Source of the DNA: Branchinecta lynchi
Lineage: Eukaryota; Arthropoda; Branchiopoda; Anostraca; Branchinectidae
Assembly: GCA_023053575.1 (NCBI GenBank)
Contig: JAKZAP010000008.1
Location: 3,304,715 to 3,368,714 of the forward strand
Direction of reading: 5' to 3'
DNA: 64,000 nucleotides
Numbering within the stretch: position 1 is the first letter of the stretch; the number at the start of each line of letters is the position of its first letter. Under the pieces are notes generated by a model that was not told the origin of the DNA, ran no database searches, and was given only the letters and a program-made list of their open reading frames with translations. Shown here in pieces: positions 1-10,698 of this stretch. Both the position numbers and the translations under genes were made by a program.

Positions 1-126
1 ATTTAAACATGTGTGTTTTAGGACGTTGGAAGCCAAGTTGGTGAACCTCGCTTTTAGAGATGCCCCCTATCATTTAAACATGTGTGTTTTAGGACGTTGG
101 AAGCCAAGTTGGTGAACCTCGCTTTT
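1..126 (+). repeat. 71-bp tandem duplication spanning a WDR18 splice acceptor
   Basis: Bases 1-55 and 72-126 are identical, and 56-71 is the unduplicated remainder of a 71-bp unit. The repeated block contains the end of an intron (ttttag, ending at 21 and at 92) and the first 34 bases of the exon. Only the second copy reads on into the full exon. The first copy reaches tag at 56, so using the upstream acceptor alone would not give a good frame. Confidence 0.95.
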
Positions 127-350
127 CCTTCACTCATCACACGGTCGCGGTGTCAGACCTATGGGTAGGCAAAGGAGGCCTTAGAAGTCGATTTGCGTCA
201 TGCAGTAACGACCAGACTTGCATCTTGTATGATCTCGCCTCCGGGAAGTCGTTGCTGAAGATAGTTCTGGATGTTGGATTGCGAGCTGTGACGTCAGATC
301 TGGTGGAATCTGCTTTGTATATTGGTGCAGCTGACGGGCGTATCTTTCAG
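93..350 (+). CDS. WDR18: WDR18 homologue, internal exon (partial gene)
   Basis: WDR18 is a WD40 protein of the PELP1-TEX10-WDR18 (yeast Rix1-Ipi1-Ipi3) complex, which drives nuclear maturation of the 60S ribosomal subunit. This 86-codon exon follows the acceptor ttttag at 87-92 and ends TTT CAG before gtaagt at 351, phase 0. It encodes EPRFSFTHHTVAVSDLW, then the WD-type segments NDQTCILYDLASG and ADGRIFQV. The pattern HH-ITDL, S-DQT, ASG, FDV, AVT-DL, G-IFQV matches animal WDR18 as I recall it. The ATG and earlier exons lie left of the window. Exon length and frame are undisturbed, so the gene looks intact here. Confidence 0.88.
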
Positions 351-480
351 GTAAGTTGCCACACAAATACTTGCCGGGTGAAATTATCAATTTTCTTGTT
401 GTTGGTACTTGTCAAGTTTCCAGACTCCCCGCTCTCGGAAGCGGAGGTTGGATGCAAAATATTTGAAAACTGTTAAAGCC

Positions 481-670
481 TAAAATAGAAAAAGCGAGAT
501 TTTCGTTTTTTTTTTTCTTGATCAGCTAGTTACCCCTCCAAGATGATGTGCGAGGGATAAATAAAATTTCGGATATTTCTGTTGCACTTCCGGCGAACCG
601 TCCTCAGCGAAGAAAACAAAACTAAATCATAAAATCCACCACGATAACAAATCTCGTTTTTTCTATTTTA
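481..670. mobile_element. Family D TIR element, 190 bp
   Basis: Terminal inverted repeats of 22 bp at 481-502 and 649-670 differ at one base. The interior (508-630) is the reverse complement of 9510-9616, so the family occurs at least twice in the window. There is no coding potential; it is a MITE-like element inside the WDR18 intron. Confidence 0.75.
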
Positions 671-939
671 TGAAATGAATGGTCAGCTTGGCTTCAAACC
701 TTATATAGTGTCAAATCCATGGTAGATTAGTTGGAAAATCTTGCAAAATAGTAGTCGAAAACGCAACGACCTGCTTGTCCAAAATAAAAATAAAAAAAAC
801 TAATTTTGAAGCTTCTCATGTCCTTATTTTAAAGAGTTATTGGCGACCTAAAGCGTCCGGCGAAGTTTCACTGCTTGACTTGCTATCTCGGTTCGGCCGA
901 AAAAGCGCATCAAAAGATCGTCGGTGATAAACGAAACAA

Positions 940-1690
940 TAGGTGTGTTTTTTGTCTGAATTCTCAACTCTTGCTGTTCAATTCTCGACTCTCATACAAA
1001 TTACATTTTTTGCGCCGTCTCACTTCGCCATTCTTACATTTGACAAAAAAAAACTAATTTGGCAACCCGGTAATACCTGTTTAAGGTTTAACTGAAAATT
1101 AAACCTTTTTTAACTGTGTCATTTAACTGAATACACTGAATTATTTGGATTCTGTAAAGGATTTTTTTTTAGTTTCCACTATCTGCTCTAGTTATGACGT
1201 TCAGAATATCTGCGGCCGTCCCCACAGCGTAAATTCTACTATGACGTCGGAAATTTTAATCTCAACACAGACACGGCTTTTCAGTGGGCAGTGGTGAAAT
1301 TGGTGAAGACTACTTAGTGCCTGAACAAAAAAAAAATCATAAATCTTTCTCGTAAGGCATACAACAAAAATACAAGCGCATAAAAGTAGCACAAATCACG
1401 TGGAAATTCCACTATTTGAAAATCGATTATTCGTGAATAGCGGAACAACCAAGTAACGCATTTTCAGCGGGTCTTCAAGCCAATTTAAGTGAATAAATGA
1501 TAGGTAACTAGATTCTCCTATCCGAACCCTTTTCGGTTAAGCTTTAAACTGATTGAACATCCACCCTTTGCTGACCGATCAGAGAGGAGAACGGAGTATA
1601 AGAATCGAGACTCGAGAGTTAACTATCGAAGTAATTTATGGGTTCTTCGATCACGAAGCTTTCCCCGTTTTCGATTCTCCGTTCCATTAG
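940..1690 (+). mobile_element. Family M element interrupted by a family B MITE
   Basis: Bases 940-1080 and 1553-1690 align with the left and right parts of the complete family M element at 38387-38766 (shared landmarks: gaattctc, acaaattac, ctaatttggcaacccgg, gagaacgg, gattct). The break coincides with B1 at 1084-1544. The right end is lost. Confidence 0.65.
1084..1544 (-). mobile_element. Family B MITE copy B1, nested in M
   Basis: The left end reads aggtttaactgaaaa and the right end ttttcggttaagctt, imperfect inverted repeats flanked by TA on both sides. The element is about 460 bp with no ORF of interest. TA flanks fit Tc1/mariner-type insertion. Compared with B2 it lies in reverse orientation. 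Confidence 0.75.
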
Positions 1691-2971
1691 CAAGCTTAGC
1701 TTCTAGGCATAAACAACACTTTTAATTACAAATACTTAATTATTTTAATTACAAACACAAATACAATTACTTTTAATAACAAAAAAGCGCACTGATTAGT
1801 TTGTTTATTTTGAACTTTGTTTTTTCCATGTATTTCGTTGTATACTTAGTAGGCTAATTTGTTTTTAATGGTCAGCTGTTTATTAGTATGTAAGTGTGGG
1901 TTAGTTTGATTGACATGCTGTTCTTCCTTTTTATACATTACTCTTCAGTTTTGAAGGATTCAAATAAATAATAGTAAAAATAATAATAATTGCGAAAGCT
2001 AAAATGTGGATTTAAACCTAGGTAGCATATGGCGTTAGAATTTCTTCATCTTTTAGTAATCTTTTAAGTAAGTTATTTTTCCCGTTACTAAAATAATCGA
2101 ACTCCTTACACAGATGCATCGTTTCGTGGAAATCTAGGGGTGGGCAAAGCGTCATTCCGGGGCCCGTTGGCATTTAATAAAAAATCACAATAAAGGAAAT
2201 ATTATCATTATTATTATTACTACTTCATTTAAGCCCAAAAGTCCTACCGCTGTTTTTTGTCATTCAGTCAGTTATTTCAGTCGCCTTGATGACGGTCTCA
2301 AAATACACTGTTTCTGCTTAAAGGCACAGAAAACTTGACTACGCAACTTTCGGCCATCAAACCGACCTGGGGGGATAAAGATATAGGGACTTATTGTCGA
2401 CAGGACCCCCCTTCTTTGTTATCTCGAACCCCCTCCTTAGTGTTCCCAGAGCTAGCTGGCAGGCCCTTGCCCCTTATGCACTGTAATTATGCACTTATGC
2501 ACTGTAAAAGTTCGCCTATGGCCGTGTTTCGGCCAGGTTTCGTCCATGTATCGGGATAGTAGTCAAGAGGTCCTGCGTTCGATTCCTACTCCCGGCACAC
2601 AAACCTTTTGCTTTTTTTTCTACTAACTCAAAAGTCGAATTCTCGGAAACTGCCCGGAAACTGCAATGGTCGTAACGAGAATTTGTCTTACTCTCAATAG
2701 CGACTCAGGGTACATTCTTGGTATGTCAGCTAGCTCCCCGAGTCAAGTTTGAGTGAAGTTTTCTGTTCCTTTAAAACCAACTCAACTCTCTTATTTCGTG
2801 ATGCTTGTGAACTCTTCCTTTCCTAGAAGCATCATAAACAATGATGAAATTGCACACCTTTTAGTTCCTTCAGATTGGTGACTGCAGCATATTTAACTAC
2901 ACGCCAGGATTCTCAAGTTCCTTCCATACCCGATGAAAAATTTTAGCCTGTGTGTTGTATGATAGTTACGA

Positions 2972-3353
2972 AAGAGTTGCATGTATTGATATGAAAAAAC
3001 ATGCTAAGTTTCTTTCTAAAATTCCTCGAATCCATCACAACCTCGCTGAGGCTGTAGCTGATGGTTGAGTTATTATGCATGCGTTTTATTTTTTTTATTT
3101 TTGTTTGATATTTGCCGGTTGATCTGTTTTATGCGATTCGGCCTTGTTATGTCATAGTTGTCAAGAGTTGCATGTATTGATAAGTAAAAACATGCTAATT
3201 TTCTTTCTAAAATTCCTCGAATTCATCACAACCTCGCTGAGGCTGTAGCTGATGGTTGAGTTATTATGCATGCGTTTTATTTTTTTAATTTTTGTTTGAT
3301 ATTTGCCTATTGATCTGCTTTATGCGATACGGCCCTGTTATGCCATAGTTGTC
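2972..3353 (+). repeat. 191-bp direct tandem duplication
   Basis: The segment beginning aagagttgcatgtattgat at 2972 recurs at 3163 and the match runs to about 3353. Scattered single-base differences suggest a moderately old event. No coding content is evident. Confidence 0.9.
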
Positions 3354-4109
3354 GGTCTATATTTGGCCAGTTATATATGCGTTTACTATGTCTTTTACTC
3401 TCCGATTTCTGGAGGAATTATATTGAATTGTAATAGTAAAGAGTACTATCATCTAATGTGCCTCAGACTGGGCCAATCTTAAGCAGAAGTATCCAGTAGC
3501 ATCCTGTTTTGCTAAAGTATCATCCAGTCTTGCTATTAGTAGCATGCAGTAGAATGCATAACTCGGTAGCCTTGACATAGAAGCACGTAGTAGCATCAGT
3601 TCGTACTGCATACTACTTTTTCTTGAATGTTTTGTTTGAATATATCTACTTTTTCGTACTACTTCATACTACTATTTTGAGATAAATTTTTCATCGGTTA
3701 GTCAAATCCTCAGTGAGCGATAAGCAATCTCATATTTGTTCGGTATAAGTATCAACTTTTAACAGTTCACTCTTTCGAATATTCGAAATGCCTTTTTCAT
3801 TTATTTTGCCTGTTGCTTGATGACCCGCTACAAAGACAGTGTTTATAAATAAATAAATAAAACCTCCTATTTCCTGGATAATCGCACGCTAGCATCGGAT
3901 CGTCGTACAATTTAATAACTAGTACAATTAAGACAATTCTAAAGTCAATTTAGGAGACCTACAGGTACTTTAGATGTCCTGTAAATGTCCATTGACAACG
4001 TTTTCTTTTATGATATGTCGACGAGAAATGCAAATTTGGCATGATTGCTATGGAAGTCATTATCAAATTAAATTCTACTCTATTCCACTCCACAATTAAT
4101 GCAGTATAT

Positions 4110-4270
4110 ACATTTATTCCAACAATGTTTTCAACGGATACGTCAGCTACGATTCTTCATCAGCGATATTTCGGCCCTTCTTGGCAAGGGTCTTCGTCAG
4201 GCTTTCAGTCCTCTTGTTCAACTTCGGGGAAAGAAACAAACCTGTAATAAATAACTGAAGCTTCTACCGA
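4110..4270 (+). mobile_element. Family C retroposon, partial copy
   Basis: It contains the family landmarks aacggatacgtcagctacg and ggcccttcttggcaagggtc, then caggct and gaaacaaacctg. A matching family C tail (gtcagcttgggctcaaag) lies at 4897-4922, beyond the intervening B2 MITE. Confidence 0.7.
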
Positions 4271-4412
4271 CTATAAATATCTTAACCCTTTCCTGTCATC
4301 GCCCCAATCATGCAGCAAAAACAGCGCCGGTGTCAAAAATTAAATCTCTGGACTAGTTTTTTCATTATAGTGGTATTTGAAGATAATTTACTTTAATAAG
4401 ATAATAAGATTA

Positions 4413-4857
4413 AAGTTTAACTGAAAAGGGCAGAGATGGGACAGTCTTTTTACCCCTCACTAATTCACTTAAAGAGGCTTGAAGACCCGATGAAAATGTG
4501 TTACTTCGTCGCTCCGCTGTTCACGAATAATCTGTTTTCAAATAGTGGAATTTCCCTGTCAGATTTGTGGTACTACCTACTTCGTATGCTTGAAGGAAAA
4601 GATTTATGAAATTTTTTCGTTCCGGCACTAAGCAATCTTCGACAAGCTTCTCACCGCACACTTAAAAGTCGCGTTTGTGTTGAGATTCAAATATTCCGCG
4701 TCATAGTAGAATTTGCGCTGTCAGGACAGTCGTAGATATTCTGAACCTCAGTACTAGAGCAGACGGTGGAAAATAAGAAAATCTCGTAGCAGAATCCAAA
4801 TAACTCAGTGTACTCAACTAAATGATACGAAAATAAGTTTACTTTTCAGTTAAACTT
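4413..4857 (+). mobile_element. Family B MITE copy B2 (reference copy)
   Basis: Inverted termini AAGTTTAACTGAAAAG at 4413 and CTTTTCAGTTAAACTT ending at 4857 are near perfect and are flanked by TA on each side. Length is 445 bp, with no ORF. This is the best preserved copy of a family with at least six members here. Confidence 0.85.
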
Positions 4858-5040
4858 TAATATATAATATATGATAATAAGATAAATAAATGTTTCAAAG
4901 TCAGCTTGGGCTCAAAGAATATTTAGTATATATACAATTTACTTTATAGATTAGGGTGTGTCCTGAGATTGCATCGTACGAAATAGGAATTAGCGAAAAA
5001 ACAACTTGTCAGTTGAATGACTGTTCTTCTCCTACAGTTA

Positions 5041-5850
5041 AAGTTCAACTGAAAAGGGCTGATATGGGACAATCTAGCTACCCATCACTTATTCACTTAA
5101 AGAAGCTGTAAGAACCGATAAAAATGTGTTCATTGGTTTATCCGCTGTTCAAGAGTAATCGATTTTCATATAGTGGAATTCACCTGTCGTATTTGTAGCT
5201 TGTACCTGTGTTGTAGGCTATGCTTGACGAAAACGAAATGTGAAAAATAAGTGTTCACGCAATGAGCTACCTTCCTTGAGTTGATCACTGGCAGTTGAAA
5301 AGCCGCAGGTGTATTGAGATTCAGATTTTCCGCGTCATGGTAGAATTTTACGTTTTGAGAACGGCCTTAGAAATTCTGAACTTCTTACTAGAGCAAATAG
5401 TGAAAGAAAAAAATTCCCCTAAGAGAATCCAAATAGTGCAGTGTATTTCAGTTGGAGTTTAACTGAAAAGCCAACTTTTTTTTCACAATTTGATCTGGAA
5501 TGACGTTCAGAATATCTACGGTCATCCTTACAACGCAGATTTATACTATGACGCAGAAAAATTGGATCTCAAAACATACGCAGCATTTCAGTGGCCAGTC
5601 ATCAGATTATGGAAGGTAGCTCACTGCGTGAGCACTCATTTTTCCTAAATCGTTTTCGTCGAGCATACAACATAGATACAAGCGCATAGAGCATATAAAT
5701 CAGAAAAGGAAATTCCACTATTTGAAAACCGATTATTCGTGAATAGCATAGCAACGAAGCAACGCAATTTCGCCGGGTTTTCAAGCTTCTTTAAGTGAAT
5801 AAGTGATGGGTAACTAGATTGTACTACCTAAGCCCTTTTCAGTAAAACTT
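5041..5850. mobile_element. Two family B MITEs fused head-to-head (B3-B4)
   Basis: A forward copy from 5041, lacking its last 50 or so bases, joins directly at about 5456 to a reverse copy ending at 5850. Together they form an imperfect palindrome with arms of about 400 bp. TA occurs just outside both ends (5039-5040 and 5851-5852). Confidence 0.75.
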
Positions 5851-5939
5851 TAAATGATACAAAAATAAGTTGGCTTTCAGAGAGATAGAGAAAACAAGCT
5901 TAATGATTTCGCAAAGGCTGTAGATTATATTAGGATTAG

Positions 5940-6060
5940 GAATAATAATATTTATTTATTACCCACTTACATCAATAAGATTAATAGTGGAGTATAAACT
6001 TGAAGAAGGAAAAAAAACAAAACAGAAAAAGACGTAAAACAACAACTAAAGTCAACAAAA
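5940..6060 (-). mobile_element. Possible LINE 3' tail, minus strand
   Basis: The stretch aataataatatttatttattaccc followed by purine-rich sequence resembles the tails at 24190, 61220 and 61865. Read on the minus strand these end in ..GGGTAATAAATA plus simple repeats, the usual look of a LINE 3' end. There is no coding remnant nearby. Confidence 0.3.
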
Positions 6061-6290
6061 CATTAATCAAATAAACGGATCAAACCGTGGTGAGGCAACA
6101 AACGCCGATACGCTGTTTCTGAGAGCTTTTTATGTAGATCAGTCAGCTTCTCAGTAATATTCGGAAGATAAAACTTTGTAACTATCTTTCGATTCTTGTA
6201 CCACAGAGGAAGATAGAGAAGAATCCTTGTAAGAAGTAATCCTGGTCTTTCCCTATGTTTCTTACAAGTGATCCAAGCTTCTTCTTCCAG

Positions 6291-6887
6291 GTTGGCCTAC
6301 ACTCCCCTCCACGAACAGTCGAGCACCACGTTATGTCATCTAGCGATGAAATGCGAAAGAATACATTCACAGGCCATACTGCTTCCGTCACCTGCTTATC
6401 CGTAACGCGAGATGGCACCATGCTCGCCTCTGGCGCAACTGATAATTCCGTGATACTGTGGGACATAGCCTCAAAAAACCGAATCCGGACATTTTTACAG
6501 AAAGGAGCCATTACTAACATCCGGTTTGTCTTGACGCCGCGGAATATGGAATCGGAGTATTTAAAGCAGTCCCAAGTTATCGTTCCCTTCAAGCGGCAGG
6601 CTGAAGATAAACCGTGTAACGTGGCAGAGGTGATAATCAACCTCCGCCAGTCCGGTGATGTGCTCGGTGAGAAGGTGGAGAATGTCGTCGAGGCAAGTTC
6701 TTCAGTCGTCGGCCTTCAGAAGGAAGTCGATGAGCTGAAAGCAATGAATGATGCCCTCTACCGGAGCTCGATGAAGAAAATTTTAAAAAAGTGTGGGGAG
6801 GAAGCCAAAAAAATTGAGAATGGTGGGGTGGCGACACCCAAGAAAAGGAAAGCAAGGAAATCCCATTCACATGATGATTCTGTTTGA
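6291..6887 (+). CDS. WDR18: WDR18 homologue, terminal exon
   Basis: This exon follows the acceptor cttcttccag (ends 6290), is phase 0, and has 198 codons before TGA at 6885-6887. After a short linker come a complete WD40 repeat, FTGHTASVTCLS ... LASGATDNSVILWDIASK (about residues 26-62), the conserved post-propeller stretch RTFLQKGAITNIRFVLTP, and a C-terminal coiled coil (VGLQKEVDELKAMNDALY). The tail is basic, with KKRKARK as a likely nuclear signal. This order, a last blade then a leucine-rich C-terminal helix, is the WDR18/Ipi3 layout. With the upstream exon, 284 residues are visible, roughly two thirds of the family length. Confidence 0.9.
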   Translation, partial: VGLHSPPRTVEHHVMSSSDEMRKNTFTGHTASVTCLSVTRDGTMLASGATDNSVILWDIASKNRIRTFLQKGAITNIRFVLTPRNMESEYLKQSQVIVPFKRQAEDKPCNVAEVIINLRQSGDVLGEKVENVVEASSSVVGLQKEVDELKAMNDALYRSSMKKILKKCGEEAKKIENGGVATPKKRKARKSHSHDDSV

Positions 6888-6895
6888 TGTTTGAT

Positions 6896-6901
6896 ATTAA
6901 A
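6896..6901 (+). promoter_or_regulatory. Candidate polyadenylation signal of WDR18
   Basis: ATTAAA, the common variant of AATAAA, begins nine bases after the stop codon. The 3' UTR would be unusually short if this signal is used. Confidence 0.45.
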
Positions 6902-7678
6902 GTTTTCCTTAATACTGGTCGTTGTTGTTGTTGTTGTTTGGGGTTCGACGCGTTCGACCGAAATGTCATATGCGTTCGGATCACTCGTTCTTGCAGAGCT
7001 TTATATTCACTAACTTGCTTGGGTACTCCATTATTTTCACTGATTTCGTCTTATGTATATCACTTTGTTTAAACGAGGGGTTTCCCACCAAGGTTTCCCA
7101 TCTTGTGATCTTATGTTTTGTTTTTTGTTTGGTTTTTGTGTGTTGACTGTTGACTTGTTTTCATGTTACAGTAATCATTTGAATGCTTTTCATTGATTTT
7201 GATTTTTAGATTATTTTTTTATTGTAAAAAGTAAAAGTGAAAATATTAAGGTAAATCTTAAGCTATGAATATATTAGTAAAGCTAATAGAATTTTAAAGT
7301 AAACATGGAAAGAGTAAGTGCCACACTTGTGTCACTGAGTGGAGTAAGAGGGAAAACAAAACATGAAATGTCTACTATGAATAAGAATTCCAGTTAGCTT
7401 GAGCGGGCGTTGTGTCACGAGAATCGAGTGACCGTCCCTTCGGCGATCTTCGTCACATACTAGATACAGTAATGAATGAGTAAGTAGAGGTATGCTTCTT
7501 TTAACATTTCGAAATTTGGACCACCTTGGTTTTGTATCTATCCCCCGAACATTTCAAACGGTAATAATTATTTGCAGAATTAATATTAATAAACAGCCAA
7601 CTCCCAATCGTTTCCGCTTTCTTTTTAGATACCAGTTAGCATGTTTTCATATGATTAATTGCTTCCTTCTGTAGGTTC
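6902..7678. other. Intergenic, nothing recognised
   Basis: T-rich sequence downstream of WDR18 with a short gttgtt run near 6920. The open frames here are short and low-complexity, and I do not call a gene. Confidence 0.6.
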
Positions 7679-8498
7679 TTTTTGGGATCCCAAAACGTAA
7701 GTGGAGTGATACCCTGACATCGCAAAAGTTGTCCGTCCGTCTGTCCGATAACTATGAGGGAATAAGATATTTTGATGAATCTTGGTGTCAGGATTCTTTG
7801 AGTCAAGAGAAAGGTCTGGTTCATAGATGGGCTCTGTAGCTCTAGGTTCAGCGGTGGGGGAGGAGGTTCAAATTAAGGGGGAAACAAAATATTTTTAGAT
7901 ATCTAATGAGATAAGGGGTAAGAAGACATGGTGAACACGAATCGGAACCCGTTTTCTCACCGGACAGGTAGTTCGCCAGGAACCCGGCCAAACCAAAAAC
8001 TTTCTTAAAAGTAAAAGTTTTACTTGAAGTTGATTAGATGTTCGCTGTAGAGGTAAGAAGGCACGCTGGACACTTGTGTGAAAATGGTTTTCTACCCGGA
8101 CAAGTAGTTCGCCCGGAATGCGGCTTAAACCTGAAAATTTGTCAAAACTAAAGTTTTATTTGTAGTTGATTAGATGTCCGATTTTGGGTAAGCGGAGATG
8201 CTGAATCCGTATATAATTTTCTTCTGAGCTTAATTTTTCGTCGGAATTCCGCAATTCCGCCGCACCGGAAAATTGGCAGAACTAAGGCAGGAAGTTTTAA
8301 TCGGTTTCGTCAAAATAGATATGAATTATAGGGATAAACAAACACACATGCTGAATCCACATTTGAAATTTGGTTTTCTCAGATGATTAGCTATTTGGCC
8401 TTAATCTGTTTATTAAGTTTAATAGTAAAAGACAAGAACCAATCGTCTGGATCAAATATTGAATTTTTGGGATCCAGTCGAAATATTTGGTCTTGTTC
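7679..8498 (+). mobile_element. Family A element A1
   Basis: It starts TTTTTTGGGATCCCAAAACG, continues with gtaagtggag and a short GTCC/GTCT run, carries degenerate monomers with landmarks gttgattagatgt and gtagttcgcc, and ends tgaatttttgggatcc ... ggtcttgtt. It is one of eight copies. Confidence 0.85.
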
Positions 8499-9061
8499 TC
8501 TTCTTTGGGATACTTTGGACCGTCGTGAATGTAATATAAAGCTGTTGAACGCTAGAACATGAATCCGGAATCGGAGTCCAGAAGAAAATGAGTAAGTTTT
8601 TACGGATCCTGACCCCAATTTGGACTTAGTCAAATTTCAGTCAACGAACTCGGATCCTGACCCCAAGTTGGACTTAGTCAAAGTAGGTGGAGTAGGCTAC
8701 AGTATGTCCAGTTAAAAAATAAAATCATCTTCTTGTGTATTTTGTTCCATAACTGTGCTCAGTACCTATAAGTATTTGTTAGGTTTGTGTATTTTATCGT
8801 ATGCAGTTCAAAGTTAGTCGACATTCAAAGTGGCACACAGTAGAGCTATACTGAAACATTTTTCGACCACCTTGAGTTTTTACCCCTCCCCCATAAATTA
8901 ATTAAATCGGAACAATAAATTAAGATCTGAAAGTCAGCTAAGAGCGGAGTGTTTCGGTTGCAACTCGGACTTAAATACCATATGAAAAATTAACTCAAAC
9001 CGGAAAAGCCAACTACGATATAATTAGTCGCGACAGGTTAAAAGCTTCACGCCAAATGTAA
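8499..9061. other. Intergenic, nothing recognised
   Basis: The phrase cggatcctgaccccaa(g/t)ttgga is repeated at about 8604 and 8650. I see no gene or element end. Confidence 0.5.
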
Positions 9062-9320
9062 TAATAAATAAACATTCTTCAGCGATATTTAGGTCCTTCT
9101 TGGCAAGGGTCCTTTTCAGGCTGTAGCTGGAGAAACGAACCCAATTACATGTTTTATAGATAAACCTGCTATCAGCCAGTCACCTTGTTTTTTGGGGAAT
9201 TACCTAGTTTTTGGCTGCGCTAAATGGATACGTCAGCTGAGTTTTATTCTAGCGATATTTTGGTCCATCTTAGCGAGGGTCCTCAATTAACCTGCCGTAA
9301 AATAAATAAAGATTCTAGCA
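9062..9320 (+). mobile_element. Two partial family C copies
   Basis: Landmarks cagcgatattt and cttcttggcaagggtcc occur at about 9080-9117. A second, more diverged set, acgtcagctgagttttattc and tagcgagggtcct, occurs at about 9230-9285. Both lack complete ends. Confidence 0.6.
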
Positions 9321-9394
9321 CCTAAGAGTAGCTGAAAGAAATAGAAAACCGTGACTTTCGGGGTTTTTTAACACGCACATTTTAATATTCGTTA

Positions 9395-9690
9395 TTTTAT
9401 TTGAATTTGTCTGTCGTTCAGTCCGCATCGTTCTTCTGGTTTTTAGTTACATGTCGTTGGATGTTTCATTGGTTCCGGATCGTTTTTGTGTTGGATTTTA
9501 TGATTTGGCTTTTTGTTTTTTTCGCTGAGGACGGTTTGCTGGAAGTGCAACCGAAATATCCAATTCATATTCCCTCGCGCATCATCTTAGAGGGATAACT
9601 AGCTGATCAAGAGAAAACCCGAAAATCACGGTTTTCTATTTCTTTCGTAATGAATGGTCAGCTTGGCTTCAAACCTTATAAAAGTAGGTG
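9395..9690. mobile_element. Family D copy D2
   Basis: Bases 9510-9616 are the reverse complement of 508-620, and the right part (ggttttctattt ... ggtcagcttggcttcaaac) matches 655-705 in direct orientation. This mixed orientation is expected for an element with inverted ends. Confidence 0.65.
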
Positions 9691-9849
9691 ATTTTGGCGA
9701 GTAATTTCGCACAACTTGCTAGGGCAGGTGAGTGAAACCAATGTCAATCAGAATGCAGACAAATCTGCACCATTCCAAGAACCCAAATGAGGAGCAAAAA
9801 TAACATCCGCGTGCAAACTGAAATCTGAGCACCAGCTTTGACTGGCAGT

Positions 9850-10271
9850 AGTTGTGTTTTTGCTGATACCATGGTATCTGTTACCACGGTAAGTGGATCT
9901 GCAATTAGTCGTTTCTGCAGTTATCGTAGTATCTGATACACGGTGCTCAGCAAAAACGACTATTGCCGAAATTGCACTTTTCGAAGTCATCCCAAAAGAA
10001 AAAACAGATATCCAGTTACATCGTTAAGTGCTAAACTTCTTTCTCATGAATTTGACAAAATTTGATGAAAGTGAGATGACGTTACAAATGATACCACGAC
10101 CAGTTACCACGGTCGGACCGTAGTATCTGAATATCTGTTACCACGATAACTGGCCAGATGTCACGATAACTGCAAAAACGCCTTTTGACCGTGGTATCAG
10201 ATACCACGATAACTGCAAAAACGAGTTTAGACCGTGGTAACAGATACCATGGTATTAGCAAAAACGCAACT
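9850..10271. mobile_element. Family E element with 40-bp TIRs (E1)
   Basis: Inverted ends at 9850-9889 and 10231-10271 (agttgtgtttttgctgatac versus agttgcgtttttgctaatac, then atggtatctgttaccacgg in both) differ at about two positions. The interior is built from short palindromic units such as gataccacggtatc and ttatcgtggtatc. It is non-coding. A second copy lies in the opposite sense at 52338. Confidence 0.8.
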
Positions 10272-10698
10272 AGTGTCTTCTTATTCGCCGTTCAAAATAA
10301 GGCGGCGTCCGAAGAAGCGTACATCTACAGTCGGTTTTAGTTGTAACATGTCTCAAACGCTACCTATTAAGATCCAGTGACAAGTTATGTTCTTAAAATG
10401 AAAGATAAGATGGCAAGCTAACGCTCTATACGAAACTGGATAAATGCAAGTGCGATTGCTGTTTTCGTGATAAAAACGAATTAGCGTATTACTTGATCAT
10501 TTACGAAGTTTGTTTACAAAAGTGATAGTTACAGACTGTAATCCACTTAATATTTTTCATTCAAAACCCAACACAAACAAATATTCTCATTTAAATATGT
10601 TGAAGATGTTATTTTCTCCGTGGTAGAGCATTACGTTGATTAGTATAAATGAAAAGTAAGTGAATGGTGCACTTGTACTTCGGATGCGCGACTTCTGT
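10272..10698. other. Intergenic, nothing recognised
   Basis: No gene, tandem repeat or element end was found in this stretch. Confidence 0.5.

Larger units (their letters stand above)
351..6290 (+). other. WDR18 intron (about 5.9 kb)
   Basis: The donor gtaagt at 351 pairs with the acceptor cttcttccag ending at 6290, and both sides are phase 0. The intron holds the D, M/B1, C, B2 and B3-B4 repeats listed separately and a 191-bp tandem duplication. In 1700-2970 and 3360-4100 I see no gene, only AT-rich sequence with short tact/tagt-rich stretches near 3530-3670 and an (aaat)n run at 3846-3861. Confidence 0.85.

Noticed and set aside
2550..2600. B-box-like gcgttcgattcc resembling a tRNA T-arm
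   Set aside because: No convincing A box at the right distance and no cloverleaf.
6182..6640. 152-codon minus-strand frame opposite the WDR18 last exon
   Set aside because: Antisense shadow of a well supported exon; no domain.
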